From positions 58,075,378 to 58,139,377 of the forward strand of contig NC_083878.1 of NCBI RefSeq assembly GCF_032452875.1: 64,000 bases of DNA, written 5' to 3'. Origin of the DNA: Bos javanicus. Lineage: Eukaryota > Chordata > Mammalia > Artiodactyla > Bovidae. A program made the position numbers and the translations under genes. This document shows, piece after piece, positions 36,773 through 46,929 of this stretch. Position 1 is the first letter of the stretch. Each line of letters starts with the position of its first letter. Below the pieces are notes generated by a model. That model was not told the DNA's origin. It worked only from the letters and a program-made list of their open reading frames with translations, and ran no database searches.

Positions 36773-38310
36773 TCAGTTCTAGTGGGTTTCCCTACTTTCT
36801 TCAATTTAAGTCTGAATTTGACAATAAGCAGTTCATGATTTGAGCCACAATCAGCTCCGAGTCTTGTTTTTGCTGACTGTATAGAGCTTCTCCATTTTTG
36901 GATGCAAAGAATATATCAGTCTGATTTTGGTATTGACCATCTGGTGATGTCTATGTGTAGAGACTTCTCTTGTGTTGTTGAAGAGGGTGTTTGCTATGAC
37001 CAGTGAGTTCTATTGGCAAAACTCTGTTAGCCTTTGACCTGCTTTGTTTCATACTCCAAAGCCAGATTTGCCTGTTACTCCACGTTTCTCTTGACTTCCT
37101 ACTTTTGCATTCCAGTCCCCCATAATGAAAAGGACATCTTTTGGGGGTGTTAGTTATAGAAGGTCTTGTAGGTCTTCATAGAACCATTCAACTTCAATTT
37201 CTTCAGCATTACTGGTCAGTGCATAGACTTGGATTACTGTAATGTTGAATGGTTGGGCTTGGAAATGAACAGAGATCATTCTGTCATTTTTGAGATTGGT
37301 TCCAAGAACTGCATTTTGGACTCTTTTTGTTGACTATGATGGATACTCCATTTCTTCTAAATGATTCTTGCCCACAGTAGTAGGTATAATGGGTATCTGC
37401 ATTAAATTCACACATACCAGTCCATTTTAGTTCACTGATTCCTAAAATGTCAATGTTCACTCTTTCCATCTCCTATTTGACCACTTCCAATTTGCCTTGA
37501 TTCATGGACCTAACATTCCAGGTTCCTATGCAACATTGCTCTTTACAGCATCAGACCTTGATTCTATCATCAGTCACATCCACAGCTGGGTATTGTTTTT
37601 CCTTTGGCTCCATCTCTTCATTCTTTCTGGAGTTATTTCTCCAACTATCTTCAGTAGCATATTGGGCATCTACTGACATGGGGAGTTCATTTTCATGAAC
37701 TCCTATCTTTTTGTCCTATCTTTTTGTCTCTTGTGCTGTTTATGGGCTCTCAAGGCAAGCGTACTGAAATAGTTTGCCATTCCTTTGTCCAGTGGACCAC
37801 GTTTTGTCAGAACTCTCCACCATGACCTGTCCATCTTGGGTGGTCCTACATGGCATAGCTCATAGTTTCATTGAGTTAGGCCAGCTGTAGTCTATGTGAT
37901 CAGTTTGGTTAGTTTTCTGTGACTGTGGTTTTTAGTCTGTCTGCCCTCTGATGGAGAAGGATAAGAAGCTTAAGGAAGCTTCTGAATGGGAGAGACTGAC
38001 TGAGGGGGAAACTGGATCTTGTTTGGATGGGCAGGGCCATGCTCAGTAAATCTTTAATCCTTTATTGCTGTTGATGGGTGGGGCTGTCTTCTCTGTTGTT
38101 TGACCTGAGGCCAAACTGTGGTGGAGGTAAGGAAAATAATGGTGATCTCCCTCAAAAGGTTCTGTGCGTGCACTGCTGCACTCATTGCCTCCGACCCTGC
38201 AGCAAACCCCCATGAATTCACGCCTCTACAGGAGATTCCTGAACACTCTCGGGCAAGTCTAGGTCTGTCTCTTGTGGGGTGTCATTGCTCCTTTCTCCTG
38301 AGAAGGAAAT
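36773..38310 (-). mobile_element. BovB 5' half: leader and endonuclease region
   Basis: The minus-strand frame at 37284-37469 contains VNIDILGISELKWTG and YYCGQESFRRNGV, typical of the N-terminal apurinic-like endonuclease of BovB. The SELKWTG glutamate is the expected metal ligand. About 800 bases to the right are BovB leader-like sequence. The reverse transcriptase half is absent. Stops and frameshifts break the frame. This is the only copy in the window that keeps the 5' part. Confidence 0.85.
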
Positions 38311-38751
38311 CTGGGTGAGGGGAAAGGGGAAGATGAGGCATTTATCATGCCAAGAGACCATTTAATCTGACACAATGATACCTGCTTCCAAAGGGTCTTT
38401 GTTCCAGGAGTCCCAGGCACTTTAAGACATCTCTCTGAATAGCTACACATCCTTTCCTTGTAGATAGCTCTCCTCCCAAGTTTTCTTCTTGTAAAAAAAA
38501 AAAAAAATTACCCTCAGTGGTAAGTGTACCCCAAAATAGGATACATTGTTCAGAAAGGCTGGAATCACTGCTCTTTTGAATTGATGACCTGTCCAGGAGC
38601 TGGGGCTGGGAGAATGGCTGGATAGCGATGGCGATCCCGCCTGGGCGGCAGGCACCAGTGCACTGCCCGCAGGGCTCCTGCAGCACCAGCAGCATCCGTA
38701 GCAGCACTAGCAGTGCACCCACCTCTCAGGCCGACACAGCCTGCATTTCTC
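38311..38751. other. Unassigned stretch with a GC-rich patch
   Basis: A 15-base A-run lies at about 38492-38506, and a distinctly GC-rich patch rich in GCAGCA/CCAGCA lies at about 38590-38745. Open frames overlap on both strands (plus 38628-38936, minus 38345-38722), but I recognise neither. It may include the far 5' end of the BovB. Confidence 0.35.
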
Positions 38752-38935
38752 TTTATTTATTTATTTATTTATTTATTTTTTTGGACTGTGCTGGGTCTTT
38801 CTTCCTTGCGGCATTCAGGCTTTCTCTAGTTGCTGTGAGCAGAGGCTACTCACTAACAGCATTGTATAGGCTTCTCAAAGTGGTGGCTTCTTTTGTTGAG
38901 GAGCACGGGCTCGGTAGTTGTGGTGCTTGGGCTTA

Positions 38936-38969
<34 letters not shown>

Positions 38970-39075
38970 CTAAGTCGCTTTAGTCGTGTCTGATTCTGTG
39001 CGACCCCATGGACGGCAGCCCACCAGGCTCCCCTGTTCCTGGGGCTTAGCTGCCCCGTGCAATGTGAGGTATGGT
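38752..39075 (-). mobile_element. CHR-2-type SINE, interrupted
   Basis: A (TTTA)n tail at 38752-38782 is followed by 'ggactgtgctgggtc' and the repeated 'cacgggctc/ggtagttgtgg' motif of the cetartiodactyl CHR-2 SINE, read on the minus strand. The head beyond about 39075 is lost. A Bov-tA2 piece is inserted at 38941-39041. Confidence 0.8.
38941..39041 (-). mobile_element. Bov-tA2 SINE fragment with target duplication
   Basis: A (CTG)n tail of about 10 units precedes a 5'-truncated monomer. Perfect 12-bp duplications, gggcttagctgc, lie at 38929-38940 and 39042-39053, so it landed in the CHR-2 SINE. Confidence 0.93.
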
Positions 39076-39251
39076 ACCGTATGATTAAATTGGGGTGTTG
39101 TCCTCCTCACGCTCAGCCAAAGATGCACCAGGTAGGGATGAATTCGACTCCTGGTCCTGGCTCTGGCTGCGGCTCCACAGAATGAATCTCTCTATCTCTG
39201 CCCCAACTCCGACTCTGGCAACACGGAAGTTTTACAGGAACTTCTAAATCC

Positions 39252-40157
39252 AACAGGCTGGATTTAGAAAAGGCAGAGGAACCAGAGATCAAATTGCCAA
39301 AACCCACTGGATCACCGAAAAAGCAAGAGAGTTCCAGAAAAATATCTACTTCTGCATTATTGACTACACCAAAGCCTTTGACTGTGTGGATCACAACAAA
39401 CTGTGGAAAATTCTTCATGAGGTGGGAATACCAGACAACCTGACTTGCCTCCTGAGTTGATTTAAAACTCAACACTCAGAAAACTAAGATCATGGCATCT
39501 AGTCCCATCACTTCATGGCAAATAGATGGGGAAACAGTGGAAACAGTGAGAGACTTTATTTTCTTGGGCCCCAAAATCACCACAGAAGGTGACTTCAGCT
39601 ATGAAATTAAAAGATGCTTGCTCTTGGAATAAAAGCTATGACCAACCTAGATAGCATATTCAAAAGCAGAGACATTACTTTGCCAACAAAGGTCCATCTA
39701 GTTAAAGCTATGGTTTTTCCAGAGTTTGGCTATAGTGAGAGTTGGACTATAAAGAAAGCTGAGCACCAAAGAATTGATGTTTTTGAACTGTGGTGTTAGA
39801 GAAGACTCTTGAGAGTCCCTGGGACTGCCAGGAGATCCAACCAATCAATCAATCCTAAAGAAAATCAGTCCTGAATATTCATTGGAAGGACTGATGAAGC
39901 TGAAACTCCAGTACTTTGGCCTCCCGATGCGAAGAACCAACTCATTGGAAAAGACCCTGATGCTGGGAAAGATTGAAGGCAGGAGGAGAAGGGGACAACA
40001 GAGGATGAGATGGTTGGATGGCATCGCTGACTCAGTGGACATGAGTTTGAGCAGGCTCTGGGAGTTGGTGACAGCCAGGTAAGCCTGGCAGGCTGCAGTC
40101 CATAGGGTCGCAAAGAGTCGGACATGACTGAGTGAGTGAACTGATGGACTGGACTGT
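39252..40157 (+). mobile_element. BovB LINE with internal deletion of the catalytic core
   Basis: It begins 'ggctggatttagaaaagg' (reverse transcriptase palm). After 'cttgcctcctgag' (about 39456) it jumps to 'tttaaaactcaac', missing about 290 bases that include YADD, judged against 53932-54233. Later C-terminal text continues to the tail. It forms a tail-to-tail pair with the next fragment. Confidence 0.92.
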
Positions 40158-40400
40158 TCAGTTCAGTTCATTTTAGTTGCTCAGTTGTCTCGGACTCTGG
40201 GACACCATGCACTACAGCATGCCAGGCTTCCCTTCCATCACAGCTCCCAGAAGTTGCTCAAACTCATGTCCATCCAGTACATGATGCCATCTAACCATCT
40301 CATCCTCTGTTGTTCCCTTCTCCTCCCACCTTCAGTCTTTCCCAGCATCAGGGTCTTTTCCAATGAGATGGTTCTTTACAACAGGTGGACAAAGTATTGG
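40158..40400 (-). mobile_element. BovB 3' fragment, minus strand
   Basis: It starts with the tail 'cagttcagttcatttt' directly after the tail of the plus-strand copy and ends at 'gtggacaaagtattgg'. It is followed at once by a SINE in the same orientation. Confidence 0.88.
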
Positions 40401-40401
40401 C

Positions 40402-40673
40402 TTGCAATGGCCACTGTATTCTATGGAATTCTCCAGGCCAGAATACTGAAGTGGGTAGCCTTTCCCTTCTTCAGGGCATCTTTACAACCTAGGAATCGAA
40501 CCCAGGTCTCCCATGTTGCAGGTGGATTCTTTACCAACTGAACCACAAGGGAAGCCCAAGAATACTGGAATGGGTAGCTTATCCCTTCTCCAGCTGATCT
40601 TCCTGACCCAGGAATCGAACTGGGGTCTCCTGCATTTCAGGTGGGTTCTTTACCGACTATAAGGGAAGCCCCA
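40402..40673 (-). mobile_element. Bov-tA composite SINE with two tRNA-like heads
   Basis: Two tRNA-derived parts lie in tandem, ending near 40556 and 40672 ('aagggaagccc' each time), joined by a short body piece 'aagaatactggaatggg'. The element at 61549-61872 has the same architecture, so this is a subfamily form rather than a chance pair. Confidence 0.85.
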
Positions 40674-40979
40674 CTTGTAGGAAATTATCCTTTTAATCGA
40701 ATTAAAATGTTGCTTTATCATTTTTCTTGTAATTGCCCATAATTTCTTTTTCCTTTTTTAGGGAGGGTGGCTTTGTCTTGACATAATTTGAAACAAAAAA
40801 CAAGAAGTATAACATAAGAAAATCACATACACCTTTTATACAGATTCCCCAACTATGGCCCATTTTTCTTCTTTACATTTTGCTCCATTTTCTCTTTTTT
40901 CATTCTCTCTCTATAAATACACCAGAAATATATATTTGCATATACCATTATGTTGAACAAATGAGTGAATAAAATACTT
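40674..40979. other. No recognised feature
   Basis: AT-rich sequence without an assignment. Confidence 0.45.
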
Positions 40980-41112
40980 TTGTACTTAGTCATGTCTGAC
41001 TCTTTGTGAATCCATGGACTGTAGCCTGCCAGGCCCCTCTGCCCATGGAATTTCCCAGCAAGAATAATGGATTGGGTTGCCGTTTCCTCCTCCAGGGTAT
41101 CTTTCTGACACT
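40980..41112 (-). mobile_element. Bov-tA SINE fragment
   Basis: The body in minus orientation ('cttagtcatgtctgac' to 'tcctccagggtatc'). The tRNA-like head is almost wholly missing. Confidence 0.82.
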
Positions 41113-41619
41113 CATAAATAATTTAATGTTTATATCCCAAGGGTAAACAAAAAATTTCATAACCACAGGGAAGTTTTCAAAATTAGGAAATGTAGCATAA
41201 ATACAACAATATTATCTAAAAATTCATATTCACATTTCTTGAGATGTATCAGTCTTTAATGGCCTTTTTCCTCCTTCTGTGCCACATTACATGTAATCGT
41301 CATGTCTCTCTAATCTTAAACAGATTTTGAGCGTGGAAATGTTTTTTCTTTGCCTTAAATTTTCCCATATTTTAATTGCAGTAAGACTTTTGAAATACAT
41401 ACAAGTAAAAGCAGATTTAATTTCAAAATATCAATAAATATTCACACTAATTTAAATGATTACACATGTGTAAAACAAAATTAGAAATTACAATGAATTT
41501 TTGTGGAAGTAAGAGTATTACCATCAAATAATTTCAGAAAATATGAGAAACTAAAGAATTTGTATTTATTTTTGCATGTGTATAAATTCTCTATTTATAT
41601 AAATTTTTCTTTTAGTCAA
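41113..41619. other. No recognised feature
   Basis: AT-rich, unique-looking. Confidence 0.5.
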
Positions 41620-42062
41620 AATTGCATTGTTGTTTAGTCACTAAGTCGTGTCCAACTCTTTGCAAACCCATGGACTGCAACACAATAGGCTTTCCTGTCC
41701 TTCACCATCTCATGGAGTTTGCTCAAACTGATGTCCATTGAGTCAGTGATGCCATTCAACCATCTCATCCTCTGTTACCCACTTCTCCTCCTGTCCTCAA
41801 TCTTTCCTATCATCAAGACCTTTTCCAATGAGTTGGTTCTTAGTATCAGGTAGCCAAAGTATTGGAGCTTCAGCTTCAGCATCAGTTCTTCCAACGAATA
41901 TTCAGAATTGATTTCCTTTAGAATGACTGGTTTAATCTACTTGCTGTCCAAAGAACTCTTAAGAGTCTTTTCCAACACCACCATTCAAAAGCTGCAATAC
42001 TTCAGCACTCAACCTCTTTATGATCCAACTCTCCCATCTGTACATGACTACTGGAAAAACCA
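41620..42062 (-). mobile_element. BovB 3' fragment, old
   Basis: About 440 bases of the BovB 3' end, diverged, ending at 'ctactggaaaaaccat'. No usable frame. Confidence 0.87.
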
Positions 42063-43163
42063 TTACTTCTCTTTTTTTAGATTTTAGGAAATTAAGTAAT
42101 ATTTTCATTAAAATCACAGAGAAATTGTATTTGAGCTAATTTTAGAGTATGTAACTTTCCTTATGTTCCCCTTAAAAATTCACTGCTTGAGAGGAATGTA
42201 TATAAATATATTTATAAGCTTTAAAACTATAGAAAGTTCAAGCAGGCAATCAATACTTTTGAGTGCCAAGTATGTAAAAAAGAATAGAGAATGCAATGGT
42301 GGTGGAGGTGTTTTAAGTTGGCTATTACCATATTAAGTAGAAACTGCTACAGCCATAGTTGTGCTTTTCCAGTGCAGAAATCTTCTGTCATCTTTCCTTT
42401 ATATTTTCAAACCCAAAGCCTGGATCATAATCTTGCAGATAGGAAGCAGTTAAATGCTATGCTTAATTTATAAATGGAATTGCTAACCTGGTTGAAAAAC
42501 TGGTTAAAGAAAAATATATAATTTAAATTAAATAAAGAATGGGTATACAAAATGTTCATAATAAAGAAACATAAAGAACATGCAAAAGACATATGCCTTA
42601 AATCACAAAATAACTGCTTTCAATGGCAATTATTTGTTGAACCTAACCTTTTATTTTTTTACTGACACTTAACAGTACCCTGAAGAAACAAAGATTAAGC
42701 ATATTGGAGTAAATTCTAAGAAGGAGAAAGAAAAAATTTAAATGAACACTATTTTTTCCTCTCTATATTCTCAGGTAGTGGGCCTTCTCCCATGCTTGCC
42801 AGCTCTTAACGCAGTTTTTTAAAAAACTGAAGAAAATTCAGTAGCTTTTTTTTTTTTTTTTATAAGGCCCATTTAATCTCAGAGGAGACGTATTCTGTAG
42901 GTATTTTCATGTTTTGTTTACAACTGAAGCCTCATGATTAGGATACGAGAGAAGAAAAATGCTTTCTTTTCCTTTTCAACATGAAATGCGTGCTAAGATT
43001 TTGATGTAATGTTTTTGGATCCTCTAAAACTTCAAATGTTTCCCAAACCTTTGGATGGCTATATGGTAGATATTCAAATTTGTGTGGCATGCTGAAGTAG
43101 CATCTGAGATACACAGAAATTTAGGAGAGGGACTCCATTAACATATTAAAAATAACAACTTCT
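42063..43163. other. No recognised feature
   Basis: AT-rich sequence with a T-run at about 42846-42860. The short frame at 42291-42473 has no motif. No repeat family was recognised. Confidence 0.5.
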
Positions 43164-43193
43164 AAAGCTTACACAGACCATCTGACCTGCCTC

Positions 43194-43955
43194 TTGAGAA
43201 ACCTATATGCAGCTCAGGAAGCAACAGTTAGAACTGGACATGGAACAGCAGACTGCTTCCAAATAGGAAAAGGAGTATGTCAAGGCTGTATATTGTCACC
43301 CTGCTTATTTAACTTATATGCAAAGTACATCATGAGAAACGACGGGCTGGAAGAAGCACAAGCTGGAATCAAGATTGCTGGGAGAAATATCAAGAACCTC
43401 AGATATGCAGATGACACCACCCTTAGGGCAGAAAGTGAAGACGAACTAAAAAACCTCTTAATGAACGTGAAAGAAGAGAGTGAAAATGTTGGCTTAAAGC
43501 TCAACATTCAGAAAATGAAGATCATGGCATCTGGTCCCATCACTTCATGGGAAATAGATGGGGAAACAGTGGAAACGGTGTCAGACTTTATTTTTGGGGG
43601 CTCCAAAATCACTGCAGATGGTGCCTGCAGCCATGGAATTAAAAGACGCTTATTCCTTGGAAGAAAAGTTATGGCCAACCTAGCTGCTGCTGCTGCTGCT
43701 GCTAAGTCACTTCAGTTGTGTCCAATTCTGTGCGACCCCATGGACTGCAGCCTACCAGACTTCTCCGTCCATGGGATTCTCCAGGCAAGAACACTGGAGT
43801 GGGTTGCCATTTCCTTCACCATGGCCAACCTAGATAGCATATGGAAAAGCAGAGACATTACTTTGCCAACAAGGGTCCGTCTAGTCAAGGCTATGGTTTT
43901 TCCAGTGGTCATGTATGGATGTGAGAGTTGGACTGTGAAGAAAGCTGAGTGCTGA
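43194..43955 (+). pseudogene. BovB reverse transcriptase frame with in-frame SINE
   Basis: A 253-codon open frame covers part of the palm, with QGCILSPCLFNLYA and LRYADDTTL (catalytic YADD intact), then the GSKITADGAC region. After KVMANL it runs into the SINE: a poly-alanine run from the (CTG)n tail and about 40 SINE-encoded residues, then resumes at MANLDSIWKSRD. SINE (138 bases) plus duplication (12) is 150 bases, exactly 50 codons, with no stop. The frame ends at a TGA in KKAEC. The N-terminal endonuclease is missing, so it is not a working gene. Confidence 0.85.
43683..43820 (-). mobile_element. Bov-tA2 SINE in BovB, with target duplication
   Basis: A monomer with (CTG)n on the left. 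Perfect 12-bp duplications, atggccaaccta, lie at 43671-43682 and 43821-43832. Confidence 0.96.
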
Positions 43956-44528
43956 AGAATTGATGCTTTTGAACTGTGGTGTTGGAGAAGACTCTTGAGA
44001 GTCCCTTGGACTGCAAGGAGATCCAACCAGTCCATTCTGAAGGAGATCAGCCCTGGGATTTCTTTGGAGGGAATGATGTTAAAGCTGAAACTCCAGTACT
44101 TTGGCCACCTCATGCGAAGAGTTGACTCATTGGAAAAGACTCTGATCCTGAGAGGGATTGAGGGCAGGAGGATAAGGGGACAACAGAGGTGAGATGGCTG
44201 GATGGCATCACTGACTCAACGGACAAGAGTTTGAGTGAACTCCAGGAATTGGTGATGGACAGGGAGGCCTGGCATGCTGTGATTCATGGATTCACAAAGA
44301 GTTGGACACGACTGAGTGACTGAACTGAACTGAACTGAACTGCAAGTTTACACTGGTGTTTTCTCTGTCACTTAGGTAATGTTTTTATAGTGATAGGAGA
44401 TTAACAATGTATGTAAAAAACATAGACTTGCTGGTAAGATTGTCCTTCTTTGAGAGATGCAAAATTGGATCATTCATGATTTCAGTTAGCATAATATAGT
44501 CAGCCTTTCTCAATATCTCTCTTTCCCC

Positions 44529-45329
44529 TGCTGACCTAAAACAAATGGCTTCCTATTATTTCTCTATCAAAACATTGGCTTATTCAGAATCAACATTGAA
44601 TTACAATTAGAGATCTGCAACCATGGTGAGTCACTTGCAAGTACTCTGCACAGTGGAAGAGTTGACAGTTCAACATGTACTGGTTTTTCAAAGAATAAAT
44701 GCTAAGAGTATGTCATTGGGTGACCTCTTGCCGGAAAAGATGAGAAAGTTTTTCTTCTTCTTTTTGGGAAAGAGAAGACAATACTTCCCGACAAAGGTCC
44801 ATCTAGTCAAAGCTATGGTTTTTCCAGTAGTCATGTACGTATATGAGAATTGAACCATAAAGAAAGCTGAGCACCAAAGAATTGATGCCTTTGAACTGTG
44901 GTGTTGGAGAAGATTCTTGAGAGTCCCTTGGACTGCAGGGAGATCAAACCAGTCAATTCTAAAGGAAGTCAGTCCTGAATATTCACTGGAAGGACTGATG
45001 CTGAAGCTAAAACTCCAATACTTTGGCCACCTGGCTGTGAAGAACTGACTTACTGGAAAACTCTGATGCTTGGAAAGATTGAAGGCAGGAGGAAAAGGGG
45101 ACAACAAAGAATGATATAGTTGGACGGCATCATCGACTTGATGGAATGAGTTTGAGCAAGCTCCAGGAGTTGGTGATGGACAGGGAAGCCTGGCATGCTG
45201 CAGTCCTTAGGGTCACAAAGAGTTGGACACAACTGAGTGACTGAACTGAACTGATTTCATAGGAAATGAGCTCTCCCTTTACTGGCCTCCTGGCTACATT
45301 TTTGAGTTTTTTTTTCATTAATTTTTATA
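44529..45329 (-). mobile_element. 3' LTR of the class I retrovirus, interrupted
   Basis: The pieces at 44529-44778 and 45255-45329 are homologous to the U5/R side and the U3 start of the 5' LTR at 56094-56485. The poly-A signal is mutated (AATAAG, near 44578). A BovB lies between the pieces. The two LTRs are clearly diverged, which argues for an old insertion. Confidence 0.65.
44779..45254 (+). mobile_element. BovB 3' fragment inside the 3' LTR
   Basis: It runs from 'cgacaaaggtccatctag' to the tail 'gactgaactgaactga'. It encodes C-terminal reverse transcriptase text with several frame breaks. Confidence 0.9.
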
Positions 45330-45343
45330 TTTCCCCCTTTTGA
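45330..45343 (-). promoter_or_regulatory. Retroviral polypurine tract
   Basis: The minus strand reads tcaaaagggggaaa directly before the 3' LTR start at 45329. A purine run at this place is where plus-strand priming takes place in retroviruses. Confidence 0.7.
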
Positions 45344-45438
45344 TCAAGCTATTTTTCTCAAAGCAACAGTAATCAAGAGTTAATTTTTTTTTTTTTTTCT
45401 TTCAACAGCTTTTTCCCCCACATGCAAGAAAGGACTTT

Positions 45439-46650
45439 TGCCGGGAGCAATCTCCCGGCATATTGCATATTGAGTGCATATTGCATATTGCATATTGAGT
45501 GCAGCACTTTCCAGAGCATCATCTTTCAGGATCTGGAATAGTTCAACTGGAATTCTATCACTGCCGGGAGCCAGAGTGAGGAACTCCGCCCGTGGCAAAC
45601 GTCATGAGGAAGGAGGCTCGGCATACACAAAGGCGGGATCGAGCCTCAGGAGTCCCCCTGGAAATTCTCAAGCATCTACCCCCAAAACCAGAGTCTGCCT
45701 ACTTTCGGCTTTGTGCTTTCAATTACACCTCTGACTTTACAGGGGGTTGTCCCCCACTACCTCTCTCTGAAAAAAGAGTTAGCTTACAGCTCCAGTTAAT
45801 AATTCCTGGGTGTGACAGCGTTTCAACCTACAAACTCCTTTGGAAATCCTCTAGCCTGCCTGAATAGGTTTTTCTGGCCACATGTGATTGTTCAGAGCCT
45901 CCCAACTGTGAGAAACAGGAGATGTTCTAAACTGTCTAAACACAGATTCCTTTGAGTAGTTACAAGACTGATTAGAAATTGTATTGGTGAAGGGTTTTTC
46001 ACTTGTTGGGCCAATGTTTGCTGGTAAGTCTCCATACCCCTTACCTACTGTGTCCTTGGCAGTGTATTGATTGATATAATGGGTGTATAGAAATGTAAGT
46101 AGTAGCCTCAATGTTTGTAACCTTGGACCCTTGAGTTAATTCTTTTCTTGATTGAGCCCACCTCACCTTTGCCCTATAGGAGTGCAACTTTATCCAGTGC
46201 TTTTTTGGAGGCTGGTGCCTGACTTTAGAATAATCACCTTTAGAGAAAAACAAGTTTCTTAAAATGTTAACAGGCTTCCTGGCCAGAAGATGATGAAAAT
46301 CACCTGAACTTTTGCATATGATAAGTTTGCAGGAAGAAAGCCTGGCTTGCTGCATGACTCTACCCCTTCCCCCATTATCCTCTATGCATAACTTAAGGTA
46401 TAAAAACTACTTTGAAAAATAAAGTGCGAGCCTTGTTCACCGAAAATTGGTCTCCCCATGTCGTTCTTTCTCTCACCTTCTGGCTGAATTATTCAGCCTC
46501 TTTTCTCCACTGAATTTCCTCACTGAGCTATCCTTATTCTATTACTCTTTATATCCTTAATTAACGTTTAATTAAGCAGTTGTTTCCTGATCCTCGCCAA
46601 CGCCGTCCCCGCTTCGAATTCCCTGGATCCACCGGGGCTGGACTCCGGCA
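45439..46650 (+). mobile_element. Class II-type LTR with duplicated head and captured BovB piece
   Basis: The outer ends are TGCCGGGAGC (45439) and ACTCCGGCA (46650), with gacttt on both sides (45433-45438 and 46651-46656), a 6-bp duplication. After the first 10-22 bases comes a BovB-derived segment (about 45461-45561). Then a second LTR start, TGCCGGGAGCCAG (45562), opens a 1089-base LTR related to 31624-32900, with TATAAAA at 46399 and AATAAA at 46418. The element lies in the 3' part of the class I fossil. Confidence 0.8.
45461..45561 (-). mobile_element. BovB fragment in the LTR head
   Basis: The text 'gagtgcagcactttcc' to 'aactggaattctatcac' matches BovB minus strand at 28047-28113. To its left, 'tattgcata' and 'ttgagtgca' units are repeated several times (45460-45501). 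Confidence 0.8.
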
Positions 46651-46929
46651 GACTTTCCCTGGGATTAATGTCCCACATCAGAAGGAAAGTACACAAACTG
46701 AAAACTTACTGATGTCACATTCAATTAATAAGGATTGTTAGGAAGGAAAACTCTTAGGCATATTTTATCAAAAGTCAGTGTTATAAAAATCATAGACATT
46801 GGAGTAATATGAAGCATTATATTATAAGCAAATATTTAGTGGACAAACTTCCAACAGGCCTGATTCAAATGTCTTAGAAAGCTCTATCATAAGTTGTCAT
46901 CAGTTTCAATTCCTGGAAACATTTACTTT

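Larger units (their letters stand above)
43164..44342 (+). mobile_element. BovB LINE, 5'-truncated, carrying a SINE
   Basis: It starts in the reverse transcriptase at 'cagaccatctgacctgcc' and ends in the tail (TGAAC)n near 44325-44342. YADD is intact. A Bov-tA2 SINE sits at 43683-43820. The copy is little diverged. Confidence 0.94.

Noticed and set aside
38628..38936. 102-codon plus-strand frame as a gene
   Set aside because: It runs from the GC-rich patch through the (TTTA)n tail into the CHR-2 SINE, so its second half is repeat sequence. No known motif was seen.
31624..46650. Two related plus-strand LTRs about 13 kb apart as the ends of one provirus
   Set aside because: Each has its own 6-bp flanking duplication (tactgt and gacttt), their lengths differ, and the sequence between is L1, BovB and SINEs rather than retroviral.
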